Shown here: positions 11,313 through 23,357 of the stretch, in pieces
How the letters are laid out: each line of letters opens with the position of its first letter
Numbering within the stretch: the first letter of the stretch is position 1
Source: Aquatica leii
Taxonomy: Eukaryota > Arthropoda > Insecta > Coleoptera > Lampyridae
NCBI GenBank assembly: GCA_035610365.1
Contig: CM069433.1
Coordinates: 169,958,882 to 170,022,881, forward strand
DNA: 64,000 nt
Direction of reading: 5' to 3'
The notes under the pieces: generated by a model
What the model saw: the letters and a program-made list of their open reading frames with translations, nothing else
What the model was told of the DNA's origin: nothing
The model's database searches: none
Translations under genes and position numbers: made by a program

Positions 11313-12310
11313 CGACACATAATTTGTTTTTAATAGTACGGAACAACGCTTAAAACTTTGGCATTTTTAAGTTTGTTTTTAAATTTTTATTCAACGTTTT
11401 TAGTTCCAAGTACTTCCATACTTTCTACTGGCCCAATAATTTTTGTTTGCCTTTGCGTACTTTACATGGTGTCTAAATATAAATAAAAATTTAAACAAAA
11501 GTAATAAAAGAATTTTTCAAAACGCAAAAATGTAAAAAAAATCATGTTACTTGTGTAGGGTCTATAAACCCATTCTCGGTTTAAGAGAAAAATGATCATA
11601 GAATGGTTTAGTATCCAAAAAAACAGATAACAATGCTTGAAAATATTTTTTGTAATATGTAAAACCTTACTTCTACTATATTTATTAAAAGTTCAATTTT
11701 TTAAATTTTCTTTTACAGGCATTGTAAACACAGCACACATTTAACATTATACTGAATTAAAATTAATTTTAATTACTTGAAGAAAAAGAAAAAATAAAAA
11801 AAGCTAATATTTTGCGTAAGGTCATTTTAGGTTAATCGTTACTTATAATTATCAAGTTTAAAATTATTTTTTCTTTAAACCAAGGTTGAGACTTTGTGTT
11901 TATATTATTAATTTAGAAATAAACGTTGTTGATCATTTTGTACAAAAAAAAGAGACTGAATTTTCCAATGTTTGCGGATATATATGACCATTACTTAGCT
12001 TTAGCAAAAACTTGCAATAATTTTGTTTTGATTTATAGGTAACGAAACTCATATTAATTTTGATTCCCAGTTCAGTTTCATCTAACTAAAGATAATATCT
12101 TTTTAAAAGAATATTAATTTTCTCGCCACTTGTTCTTTTTGTTATAACACAAATAGGATTTCACAAAAGCCGCCTGAAAATCAAATTCTCCACGCACAAA
12201 TAAGTAAATTTGAGTTACGCATACCTTCTGTCTAATACTTAAACTAGTAGGTTTGATATCATCCATAAATTAGGTTAAATCAGCAAAGTTATTTTGCATC
12301 CTATCGTTAG
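11313..12310. other. AT-rich stretch, no gene seen
   Basis: No recognisable feature. Confidence 0.5.
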
Positions 12311-12314
12311 TGAC

Positions 12315-12440
12315 ACGCATCGTACGTAAGTAACAGCACATAGACATCGTAAATACATCTCAAAGATGTCAAGCCAAGATATTCAAGACATCTTGCAGAC
12401 ATCTTATTACGTCTTTAGACATCTTTAAGATATCTTCTCA
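12315..12440. repeat. Cluster of AAGATGTC/GACATCTT words (left)
   Basis: At least six copies of the 7-8-mer ACATCTT/AAGATGTC and its GACGTCTT variant occur in about 120 bp, in both orientations. A similar cluster in AGACGTCT form occurs at 14770-14900. Together they resemble subterminal binding-site arrays of a DNA transposon about 2.6 kb long, but no transposase ORF survives between them. Confidence 0.4.
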
Positions 12441-14080
12441 GAACTCGATTAGGACAAAAAATATTTTGGATAAAACTGCACATGCAATAAAACACTAAAT
12501 ATAAAACATTTTTTTATTGTCATATTTTTTTTCATAAGAGAATTTCTATTGGAGGTTCTTTTCACGCAGTTCTCGATCGAAATTTCAGTTTCTTTTTGTG
12601 ATTTGCATAACCCGGCTTGTTCAACAAAACCTAAAAATTATATTTTTATTTAATCTAAATTAGAGAATATGTTAATTTGTATAATACAGTTTTTTATATA
12701 GATTGGACGACTATTTTATTGATTTATATAACGAAACTGTATACAATATCAAATTATATTTTAGCTGACATGTAAATCATAGAAAATAATTCAGTGTTAT
12801 ATTATTTTTCCCATCTAGCTGTACCTGAGAATATAATAATTTGTACCATTATGAGGCTCAGCGTCCTTTTAATAAGATCATAACTAGAGGATCCTCCTAG
12901 TTTGAATAACTCAGTAACCTAAAAAGAAGTAAAAATAAATAATTTGTTTTGAATTTCAAACATAAGAACAAAATTGTTAGTAGAAGCAATAGCTAACATT
13001 AAATTAACTGTGTATGTTAGATTATTTTACTTTTTGAAACAATCATCTTTTATTCTTATGACATTTAAATATATTTTTTACTATAGGCGTGAGGGGGAAT
13101 ATCAACTTACAACATTTTTAAAATCATTTTCATTATTAAGTATTTTTTATAAATTCTGAAACTCCTCTTTGTTTATGAGAAAATTTATTCCTAGTAGATT
13201 GAATAAACTAATAGTAATAGGTTCCTGTTTATTTAGCCAAAATTGCTCTATTAATTTTTTTTAACTTCTTTACTTCTGAAAGAACAGTAACCAGTCCTCG
13301 TAAGATGTGGTTTTGTTGCATTAAGTTTTAGAAGTTGATATATGAAAACAAAAAAATGTTTGTACTATATAAAATATGCAATGCAAGAAAACTATACACA
13401 AATATACGTTGTTTCAAATATTTACTGTTTTGATTCCTTTTTTATTTTATGTTTTACACTAAAATTGTTTATTGAAGACAGATTTAAACAGTATTTAACT
13501 GTCCAAATTTTCACTACCAATATGATAGTATTATAATTTATTCATTAATGATCATTTTCAGTGAAAAAATTTAACGTACCATTACTTTTGTTGTTACATT
13601 TATTAAAATTCCATAATTCTGGTCCACTCTGTTCCTGTTTCGTAATAGCCTTTTTAGATGGCTATGTAATAGGGCACGACGAAATCTTATATTCCTCTAA
13701 AAATTATTTGACAAAATAAGTTACTAATCGTTGAAAGTTTCATAACATAACTGCTAACTCATTATGCCACCTTCAACTCTTTTTAAGTTAATTATTATAT
13801 TCTTAATCTTCACTTTTATGTCTGTTTTTAACTAATTGTAAAATATATTGGTACTTTCAACTAATAATGTTAAAGGTTTTAAATCATGATTTGTAACAAA
13901 ATGATAAAATAAATACCACAGTAGACACAACCCCCAGGCAATGTTAATGAGACTAAGCAATGCCATCTCGATATCTGACGTCTGGTAATTAGAAATTAAA
14001 AACAGAAGCATATTTTAGTAGAAATCAGGTTTCCACGAGTTACATTCGTAGTATAATTTCATTCTGTATAATTCCTGTGT
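12441..14080. other. AT-rich interior, no recognisable gene
   Basis: Two short ORFs (12974-13159 and 13342-13536) look like AT-rich noise: low-complexity, with no motif. Confidence 0.5.
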
Positions 14081-14084
14081 TGTC

Positions 14085-14188
14085 GTTATCAAACAAGCTG
14101 AACTTAGCACTCTTCGTATTGGGATATTATTCCATGCTTTGAAGATGTCCGCTGCAACGTGTGACGAAAGTTCAGCTTGTTTGATAAC
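14085..14188. repeat. Perfect 21-bp inverted repeat with 62-bp loop
   Basis: GTTATCAAACAAGCTG... at 14085-14105 is exactly complementary to 14168-14188. The match continues imperfectly outward (TTGTCGTTATC against GATAACAACGG). The surrounding sequence partly matches the last bases of the window (63967-64000), so this is a dispersed element rather than a unique site. It could be a miniature inverted-repeat element or part of the bracketed transposon at 12.3-14.9 kb. Confidence 0.6.
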
Positions 14189-14769
14189 AACGGTCAATAC
14201 TAACCAATTGCAAATTTGACTTCTTTAATTTTAGGAGATGGCATTACAACTTCATCACTTATTGAACCCTCGCGTTTTAGACACTGGTATCCTTAAAATT
14301 AAAAAATTCTTATACTTTGAACAAATAAAATATTAAATATTTACCAAATTCCATTCTGAAAAAGTTTAACTTTGTTTATAAACTAGCATGTGTTAAAATA
14401 TTTGCACATTGTAATTGCTGTATGCAATTTAGATTGAGAAAGGACTAACTGCATATAGATAAAGGTTACATCTGCACGCCAACTTTTTTATCCGGTACTG
14501 CACCAATCCATTTATCCATTTCTGTACCAAAAATATCTAAATTAAGTTTAAAATTCTTATATACGTTATACTGTAGTTATACGTTAAATGAAGGTTAAAT
14601 CAGAGGACGCGCAATGCTGCCAGCCGCAGCAGTGCCAATACAAAATTCAAAAAATTCGCGTAGTGTGTCTTAAAAATACTTAAAATTCATTCTTGCCAAA
14701 CGTTAAAATATTATAATACATCTACCGACAAAGGCTACAACATACAGCTCTTCCATTTATTAAAAAAAC

Positions 14770-14905
14770 TCTTTAAACCGTCTTAAGTCAGACGTCTTTA
14801 AGATGCCTTACAGTCCATATCGTTAAGACGTGTTTTTTAGAGCCACCGACGTTCATACATGAAACAGGCATAAAACAGACGTCTTGAAGATGTTGTATGC
14901 TGTCT
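14770..14905. repeat. Cluster of AGACGTCT/AAGATGTT words (right)
   Basis: Repeated CAGACGTCTT, AAGACGTG, AAGATG and CGTCTTAAG words occur in both orientations and mirror the left cluster at 12315-12440. The outermost word on this side is CTGTCTGGGTT. This may be the right end of the same decayed DNA transposon. Confidence 0.4.
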
Positions 14906-15310
14906 GGGTTACGACAGTGTAATCAATAAAACAATTGAACATCGGATTTTATCTATATTCATAAAAATCCATTTTCTATGAAAAAATGCAAACTACAAAT
15001 AAATGAGAATTCATTTGAAGTTTCGAACGCGAACGTGTGTGTGATAAGTGCGTCTTAGAATTTATAGAATTATAATTCTTTCTAATGATACCTATTTATC
15101 ATATTTGGGGAACCAGATGTTTTAAACCAGTGTAAATGCTACTACATAATAATATATTTAAGCCACGTATGAATTTCTATTTAATTGGCTATTTATATTT
15201 AAAATTTTAACAAAATCAATTGAATACAAGAACGCATTATATAAATACTATCGCATTACCGGCATACACAAATTGACCTCGTATTTATCACAATTCATTT
15301 TAAACACAAA

Positions 15311-16198
15311 ATGCCAAGTAATTGTAATAAGTGCAAAAATAATATTACACGTTTAGACAATGATAAAATTAACTGTACAAATTGTGAGATGATGTTCCAT
15401 ACAAGATGTGTAAATCTCCCAGACGTGAATATCAACAAAGATATTTGGAAATGTGAAAACTGTGTAATAAAAGTTAAATCAAAAGAACCAATACTGGATA
15501 AAATTATAAAGGAACTTCGGTTACTAAGATCAGAGCATGCAGAAGTACAAAAATCTTTAAACTTATGTTATGAAAAAATTGAAGATTGCAATCTTATCTT
15601 AAAAAAACAAGAGCAAACATTGGTAGAACATCTTGAAAGAATTGAGCTTCTTGAAACAAATAATAGCACCTTACGGAAAGAAAATCTGGAGCTTAAAAGG
15701 CAAATTAATGATTTAGAGCAATATTCTCGTACAAACTGTGTTGAAATATCCGGTGTTCCAGAATTTAAAGATGAAAATACAATGTCAGTAGTCCAAGCTG
15801 TTGGTACTGCGTTAGGATTAAATTTAGATAGCTACACAATAGATACGTGTCATCGATTAAAAAATAATTTTAATAATCAGCCGCGAAACATAATTGTGAA
15901 ATTCGTACGTCGACTGGATAAAGAGGAGTTTTTGAGATGTAGAAGAATTAAGCGAAACTTATCAGTTAACGATTTACCTAGAGATATGCGCAATCCTGCT
16001 AACTCCAATAACACCATCTACATAAACGAGTCACTAACATTCTACAATCGTCAACTGTGTGCTAAAGCTAGGGCATTCAAACGAGAGAAAAACATAAAGT
16101 TTCTATGGATACGGAATGGTAAGATACTCATGAGGGCAAATGAAAATAGCAAGATTTTCCATATAGCCTCAGAAACTGATTTAAACGACGTACACTAA
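15311..16198 (+). CDS. LINE ORF1 protein with PHD finger and coiled coil
   Basis: An open 295-aa frame. Residues 5-51 form a complete C4HC3 PHD finger (C5, C8, C22, C25, H30, C33, C48, C51). Residues about 70-135 are heptad-rich and should form a coiled coil for trimer or multimer assembly. Residues about 140-290 resemble the RRM-like/CTD region of L1-type ORF1p, with NCVEISGVPE and DTCHRLK. PHD-type ORF1 proteins that bind element RNA occur in CR1-related LINEs. It sits 148 bp before the ORF2 start. The frame is intact, which contrasts with the broken ORF2. The ATG at 15311 is the first in frame. Confidence 0.75.
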   Translation: MPSNCNKCKNNITRLDNDKINCTNCEMMFHTRCVNLPDVNINKDIWKCENCVIKVKSKEPILDKIIKELRLLRSEHAEVQKSLNLCYEKIEDCNLILKKQEQTLVEHLERIELLETNNSTLRKENLELKRQINDLEQYSRTNCVEISGVPEFKDENTMSVVQAVGTALGLNLDSYTIDTCHRLKNNFNNQPRNIIVKFVRRLDKEEFLRCRRIKRNLSVNDLPRDMRNPANSNNTIYINESLTFYNRQLCAKARAFKREKNIKFLWIRNGKILMRANENSKIFHIASETDLNDVH

Positions 16199-16346
16199 AT
16201 GTTTTCTTATATATAAGGTTTCTGTTACTGTAATTTTAGTTTATTTCAAAATCGTTATGTTAAATTTGATATTTTTTGTAAATGTTATCTATGCATACTT
16301 TTTGTATATATATAACATATGTACATATTTTTTTTCTATTCTTTAG

Positions 16347-17326
16347 ATGATTAATAGTGTTATTAGTATTGCTCATTTTAATGCACAATCTCTTTCAAAT
16401 AATTTTTCAGATATTAAAGAATTTTTGTTACCTTACAATTTTGATGTTGTAGGCGTTAGTGAAACGTTATCAACTAAAATTCTGTAAATATACAGGGATA
16501 CCAATTTGTCAGAAAAGACCGCCAAACTGTAACATGGGGAGGAGGTGTAGGTATTTACATTAAAAACGGTATGAAATTTGCTAACTTAAATGTACCTTCT
16601 AATTCTGATGCGATCGAACAGGTTTGGATCAAATTAATATTTTCTAAAGTGGTTATTGCTGTTGGTAGTATATATAGAAGACAAAATTATTCTTGCACGG
16701 AATTTATAAATGCTTTTGAGGATACACTTTCTTCTATAATTCCTCTCTGTGATGAGATTGTTTGTATGGGTGACTTTAACATAGATATGTTTAACTTGCA
16801 TGATAAATCATTTGTTCAATTTTCATCAACATTAGAAACTCTAGGATTGCAACAGATTATTCAAGAACCTACTCGCATCACCAAAGTTAGTTCTAAGCTT
16901 ATTGATTTGTGTCTAGTACGTTGCGATAAAGTAGTAAGTAAAACTGGTGTTCTAAATTTACATGGTCTATCTGATCATTGTTTAATTTATTGTATTTACA
17001 CAGTACAAGATGAATCAAAGTTTCGGCCATTATTATACACATATCGTGACTTCAAGCATTTTAATTTGGAAAGTTTCAGTGATGATTTACAGTCTATTAA
17101 TTGGTCAAATTTAATAAATATGCAAAATGTAAACGACAAAGTTAATTTTTTTAATGAAATGTTGATAACTACATTTAACAGACATACTAATATAAGAACT
17201 GTAAGAATTACTAGAGCCAAAACTCCTTGGATAACAAAAAATATTAAGTTAATGGTAAGTCTTAGAAATAAAGCATTACAAAGATACAAAAAAAGTAAAA
17301 AAACTCTTGCAATAGGATTATTATAA
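16347..17326 (+). pseudogene. LINE ORF2 endonuclease region (frameshifted)
   Basis: An ATG at 16347 opens an APE-type endonuclease: AHFNAQSL (Asn of the first motif), then VVGVSETL (catalytic Glu). A stop near 16485 breaks this frame. The reading continues in another frame from before 16571 with GGGVGIYIKNG, MGDFNIDM (Asp/Asn pair), LIDLCLVR and LSDHCLIY (final Asp-His). All hallmark residues are present, but the break separates the N-terminal motifs from the rest. The frame returns to the first phase after about 17450, giving at least two shifts in this copy. Confidence 0.75.
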
Positions 17327-17454
17327 ATTAATTCGTATTTATGATATTTTTGCAATAAGACAAGAAAAAAGCGTAATGAATTTATAGTATGAATACAAAT
17401 TTTAGAAAAAATTAAATTCTGCTAATATTTACAATACTTCAAAGTTTTGATCTA

Positions 17455-19148
17455 TTCCAACAAAGCTTAATAATGTTAACGAAAATAATAAAGCTTTTCT
17501 TACGTTTAGCAAATCTTGTACCTTAAGTGGAAATAACGAATTATTACAGTATTATAATAGTACCGTTCTACGCACAAATTCTGAGAAATTTCAATTTAAA
17601 ACTGTGTCGGAAGAAGAAGTGATGCGAGTTATTCTTAGTATTCAAACGAATAGCGTAGGTTCAGACGATTTAAGTGTGAATATGCTAAAACTTTGTTGTC
17701 CTTACTTGTTGCCAATTATTGTCCACATTATTAATTCTTGTATACTAGAATCTAAATTTCCCGACTGCTGGAAACTTGCGCACGTAATACCTATTCCAAA
17801 AATTAAAAACCCTAAAAATTTTAGTGATTTAAGACCAATAAGCATTTTGCCTTGCATTTCAAAAATTCTAGAAAAAGTTCTAGCTTCACAAATACAAAAA
17901 TATGTATCTGAACATAATATACTTCCAGAAATGCAATCGGGATTTAGGAAAGGATACAGTTGTACAACTTCTCTTTTACATTTGACTGACGAAATACTGA
18001 CTGCATCTGACAACAACAACTTGTCATTAGTTGTAATGCTTGACTATTCAAAAGCATTTGATACCTTGAACCGCAACATACTCATATCCATCTTAAATTA
18101 TATTGGTTTTCATTCGAACGCTGCGTCTCTAATACAAAATTACTTGTCCAATCGATTTCAAGCAGTCGTCCTAAACAAATCAAAGTCAAATTTTTTGTCT
18201 ACTAATTCTGGTGTACCTCAAGGTTCTGTATTAGGGCCACTTCTATATTCAATTTACACATGTAACATAACTAAATCTTTAACTTATTGTAAATATCTTT
18301 TATATGCTGATGATACCCAACTGTATTATAATTTTAATCCAAATGATGTTTCTAACGCAACAGCAGCTATAAATTATGATCTTGAAAATCTTGTTAAATT
18401 CTCAAATAAACATGACCTTGAAATTAATGTCAGTAAAAGCTACGCCATGCTTTTTGGGAAAAAAAACTTAAGATCAAAGGTTAGAGACATATCAATAAGA
18501 ATTAATAATCAAATTGTTGAAATCAAAAGCTATGTAAAAAACCTTGGTCTTATCATCGATGAAGATCTAAGATTTAGTCAACACGTCTCAAATATTGTAC
18601 AAAAAGCTTATATCAATCTAAAAAGTATTTTCAATAATCGTTATAGTTTAAGCAAAAATATTAAAATAATTTTATGTGAAAGACTTGTTTTATCACAATT
18701 TCATTTTTGCGATTGTGTATTTGGACCTTGTCTAAACTCGCAAGATAGCAAACGAATACAGCGTATGCAAAATTCCTGTTTAAGAACAATTTTTGGTATC
18801 AAAAAACATGCAAGAATTTCTGATAAGTTAAAAGAAGTAAATTGGTTGAATATGGCCAACAGACGTTTGTTGCATAGTGCTACCTTATACCACAAAGTTG
18901 TTACAACCAAAACACCCATTTATCTTTTCAATAAAATTAAGTTTAGATACAATACACATGCTATTAATATCCGTAATAAAAATTTGATCACAATCCCATT
19001 ACATTCTACACAAGGGTTTAAGAAATCGTTTTCATATAATATTGCAAATACCTACAACTCCTTACCCGAAGACATTAAAATACTAAAAACGCATAATTTT
19101 AAACAGAAACTTCGTTTAATGCTTTTACAAAACCAAAATAGCGTTTAA
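17455..19148 (+). pseudogene. LINE ORF2 reverse transcriptase, CR1/Jockey group
   Basis: Open from about 17455, with the first ATG at 17604, to the stop at 19146-19148. Motifs in order: IPIPKIKNPKNFSDLRPIS, GFRKGYSC, LDYSKAFDTL (first Asp), SGVPQGSVLGPLLY, YADDTQLY (catalytic pair), NVSKSYAML and LGLIIDEDLRF. A thumb and C-terminal region follows, with RIQRMQNSCLR. Length and order fit a CR1/L2/Jockey-group RT that would copy the element RNA at a nicked target. The RT core is intact, but the upstream endonuclease is frameshifted, so this copy cannot make a full ORF2 protein. Confidence 0.85.
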
Positions 19149-19460
19149 CTCCTTCAAACAAATAAGTAATTAATTAAACTGTTTTTTTCTTCTTTAAGTA
19201 TACTTAAATTGAGCTTGGTTCCCTCTTAGTAAGTTTTATGACATAACTTATTGTCTACTCACACTATTAATATTGCTAATTTAAGGGTTAAGTGGAAGAC
19301 CAGATTTTGTTAGCTTTAGCAATATCTGAACTTCGCCCTATTGCATTGAAAGTAAGATATATATAATTTATGTTTTTTTTTCTTTAAGTACATAATGTGT
19401 TATTAGATATGTAGCAACTGTTTTTTTTCTTCTATGATATTACTTTCAATCAATAAAAGA

Positions 19461-19461
<1 letters not shown>
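19149..19461 (+). other. LINE 3' untranslated region
   Basis: A T-rich 3' UTR lies between the ORF2 stop and the (ATT)n tail, with CAATAAAAGAC just before the tail. There is no further ORF. Confidence 0.6.

Positions 19462-19505
<44 letters not shown>
19462..19505 (+). repeat. (ATT)n microsatellite tail of the LINE
   Basis: About fourteen uninterrupted ATT units follow CAATAAAAGAC. Simple-repeat 3' tails instead of poly-A are known in CR1/L2-type LINEs and mark the 3' end of this insertion. Confidence 0.75.
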
Positions 19506-19507
<2 letters not shown>

Positions 19508-19893
19508 GTAATGGGAATTAAGATTACAATTGTTCAACCACTAATTACGTTCAAATGATGATAATACTTCTTTTACAAAAAAAATCAAAATGTTGACTTT
19601 AATTTAATCCGGAAATGTTAAAAATTCAGGTTAATTAAAACAGCGATTTTATATTTGCGCATACAGTTTATATATATTTGGCCTATTAATGGAACTCTTT
19701 TGAATTTATTTTACTTATAAATCAAATTATAAATGACTTAAAACTTATTTTTTTTATAAAGACTGCTTAGTAACCTCGTAATATCGCTGCAAAAGTAATG
19801 TCTACAATGCCAATGTTGTCAAATTTAACTAGTTTGGTTGCTTACATTGCAAGTCGTGCTTAAAGGTGTCCAATAACTTTTTTGAGGCAGTGT
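19508..19893 (+). mobile_element. Tc1-like element 3' half, copy B
   Basis: Sequence 19508-19700 matches 31632-31820 (shared markers GTAATGGGAATT, CCACTAATTACGTT, GATGATAA, ACTTTAATTTAATCC). Sequence 19768-19893 matches copies at 10314-10580 and 43265-43442 and ends TTTTTTGAGGCAGTG-TA. The two blocks in this order give the 3' half of a Tc1-like element. It starts immediately after the LINE's (ATT)n tail. Confidence 0.6.
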
Positions 19894-22670
19894 ATTAGTA
19901 ATTATTTTTATACTATCACTTAGAATTATGATTTGATGCAACATAAGCGTATTTTAAGAACAACAAGGTAAAATAAAACTAATAAGTTGGTGTTTGTTTT
20001 TTTTTTGAGATAGTAAGAAATAAATTCGAAATAGGCAGATTCGAATAATTTTTTTGTTTTAGATAAACATGTTCTGTGGCTATTTAACTAACTAATCTCT
20101 ATTTGAATAACGTTTTATATTAGTTGTAGTTATGGTAGTTTTTTGTTATTTTTTAGTTCCAAAATTTTACAAAACTGTTGCTAATAGTTATATCTACTTA
20201 CTATTAATTGTTCACATGTTTACTGTCAAACCAATCAATAAGCAACTTAAATTTGTTTTTATTTTTAGACGTTTATCTTTGTTTGCTTTATGTTGATAAA
20301 TAATTAATTTTGATAAATAAAACTTTAATATATTATAATATTGTAGAAAAATAATAACAATAAAACATTTGAAAATTAGAAAAATTAAAGAAATTAAAAT
20401 TGATCTAGTTAATTATTTTAAAATTAATTATACAGGTATCAGAATTTACATTTGAAAAACTTGTTTATAGTTTAGTCAACGTTTAAAAAATAGACTAAGT
20501 GGTACCTATACTTTAATTAGATATGTACATAATTTAATGGTTTTTAAACGTTAGGTAAACTTCTGATTTTTAACAAAACATTTTCTGCTTACTATCGGCG
20601 TAGAAGGTTATTAACCTTATTCAATAACATCAATATCAGTAGCGTTTACTATAATAGAAATAATTTCTGCCTGCGAGTAAACAAACGTATCACTAGTCAT
20701 CGTAAAATTTATTTATTAAATAATCGTTTTTGGCTTAATCGAAATCGTGGTTTCTAGCGTTCTATAATCTTCAAAAGTTATTTATTATAAATGAGTAATT
20801 TTTAAGTGTTTTGGTATTATTTAATAGTTCATTTAGTTGTTTATTTATAAAAAAGTTCTGTTGTTAACATTAAAGTTGAGTATATTATTGCTTCATCAAT
20901 ATTAATTTAAAAGTTTTAAAGGTGAATAACAGCATTTCTTTATAAAAATTTATAAAAACGTTTAAATGTCATAAGTGTGACAAATCTTATTTTGGTTTAA
21001 CTATAAGTAACACAAATTTACATAGGACAAGTTGAATTTGAAGTAGTAATTTTATTAACATTATTTGTTTACGCTGCATTAAAAGTACACCGACGTCATT
21101 ATAAAACGAATACTAATTTTTTGTTAAATAATAATTTTTTGTATTGTCTATTCAACAAACTCGTCATTTTCATTCTTTGTATTTTTGTTTTTTTCATCTG
21201 TAGCGAGAGCAGAGTTTAAAATGGTTCTTAACCAGTTACAGTTGAGGAAGAACAATGGACGAAAAAGCTTATTATAGATAACGCAAACTTTTATAATTTT
21301 TTTTAAATGGCAAATAACTGAATATACAAAATTAGTAAACATTTTGAATTAAATATTTTTTTTACTATCAAATTTTCAAGCAATGTTACACAATACAAAT
21401 AAACTTAGATAACTAAATGTTATTTATTTATTAAATTTTTAGTTTAAAAAATTGTTTTGATAAAACATAATTGCACGAAACTCAAATTCACATTTTACTT
21501 TATTTTTAGTTTTGTAAACAAAACGTAATTTATACATAATTTTAAACTCCAGTTACATTATTACTGAAGTTGTTAAAGTAATTACTATAAATACATAATC
21601 GTGCAATTATTTTAAATCTGCGAGGCTGCAAAAAAGTAAAGATTTAAATAAGGTTGATACTTCTTTTGGAATCTGGATATTCAAGATCATTAAGAAAATA
21701 TTTACATATATTCTCTACAGATTTAGTTTAAAAAAAATGCTATATTTCTTGTTTTGGCGTTTTTATAATTTGCAAACAGTAAAATAGATACTACATTATA
21801 TTTCCTCAAAACTTCATATACGTTTCTTAATAAAAAATGTAATACGTAGACACAAATTTTGGGTTCATTAAATCATGTCCGAACTGAAAAAATCATTTTT
21901 TAACATTCACAAATCTTTAACTTTTTTAATGTCGAATACTTAAAAAAAAATTTTATAGAAAAATGTTATATTTGCTAAATATTTAATTATTTTTATTTGC
22001 TATATTTTAATTAAGTTTTAGAATGTATAATTAGGAAAGTTTTTTGGCGCAACACGCCCATTACATACATAATAATCGTGATTGTAAATTTATTTTCAAG
22101 TAGACATCAAGACCACTAACATAATTTAATAATTAAGTAGAGTTTTGATAGTATTTTTATGCGTAGGTTCTTTAATTATTTTCTGTAAACAAAGGTTTTT
22201 CAGTATTTTATAACATTTTTTAAATTGTATATTCGCAGATTGCAGGGACATATTAGCTTACGCTTCTTTAGTGTTTGCATATTATAATAAGAGTTCAAGA
22301 TACAAAATCCTATTTAACTGATATCAAAAAAAATTGTGTTATTTGTGGAAAGCAGTAACATATATGTAACCATATACTATTATACAACTTAGTATTTGAA
22401 TAAAATGCTACTTTTCTGCTTTAAAGCAGTTTTGTAATTAATTTTAATAGCTTTGAGGTAATTTATTATATTACATAAAGTATTTATATTTTTTTTAAAT
22501 ATAAAGAAGCAGTTATTGTTTCATACAATTACCAATTCAACGTAATTTGTATATATTAAAATTATATATATGTAATACATAAAAATTACGTATAACCAAA
22601 CCATTACGTACGCAATAAATGTTGATTCTGCTATAAAAATGTGGTATATACAAACTTATATCAAAAATCT
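19894..22670. other. AT-rich stretch, no gene seen
   Basis: Nothing recognisable. The ORF at 21148-21342 (minus) has no motif and is probably noise. Confidence 0.5.
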
Positions 22671-22677
22671 CAAATGA

Positions 22678-22902
22678 ATGTACACTCAACTAAACAAAAC
22701 ACGGGACTCCTTGGTTAGTTCGAATGAAATAGTTAGCAGTGTTGTTAACGAATGCGGTCGGCAATCATTCGTGGCTGTTTGCGATGCTATTCAAAAAATT
22801 CAAATTAGACAAATAATAAACATTGATAATACCAAAAGGTCAAATCCTTTATCCGCAAAAACAAAAAGTATATTTTTCTTTTTGAACGATTTGGAACAGT
22901 AA
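22678..22902 (+). CDS. Short ORF, weakly like the PHAX RNA-binding domain
   Basis: An open 74-aa frame from a local ATG. The stretch EIVSSVVNECGRQSFVAVC followed by KRSNPLSAKTKSIFFFLNDLE has the spacing of the PHAX RNA-binding fold (VV..xGxx..., then R-T-P-G-G-x-F-x-x-L-x). The diagnostic TPGG is replaced by NPLSAKT. If real it is a decayed fragment of such a domain. It could equally be a chance ORF. No neighbour supports either reading. Confidence 0.25.
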   Translation: MYTQLNKTRDSLVSSNEIVSSVVNECGRQSFVAVCDAIQKIQIRQIINIDNTKRSNPLSAKTKSIFFFLNDLEQ

Positions 22903-23357
22903 ACTGCATTTTATTATTATACAAAATAATTTCGTGAATAAACGGGTATAATCTTCGTAAGAATAAAGAAATCAAACTTGATGTGTCATAAAACCACCAT
23001 CACTAGTATGATAAACAAAAAACTCACATTTCCTCTGCTATCCATATCCTGCTTTACTACAATACGATAAATAATTGTTCTTATAGTATTTTTTATGTCA
23101 TTTGAGAACCAGAAATATACTGAAATGGTATGTTCCTTAGGTCAATTTAAGTAGAAAACGTCCTATAAACATAGGTCCAATTCGCCATAGTTACACAGAT
23201 ACAAGCGTTCAAAGTTTATAACTGATCACACATTCTTTGAAAATTAATTGTTCTTAGTCAACTGGGAAACAAAAGCCGAACAATATGTCATTTATTGCTT
23301 TCTTTTCTAGTAATGTCACAGTCAATTTTATTAAATGAAGTGTAATTTAAATGCAAA

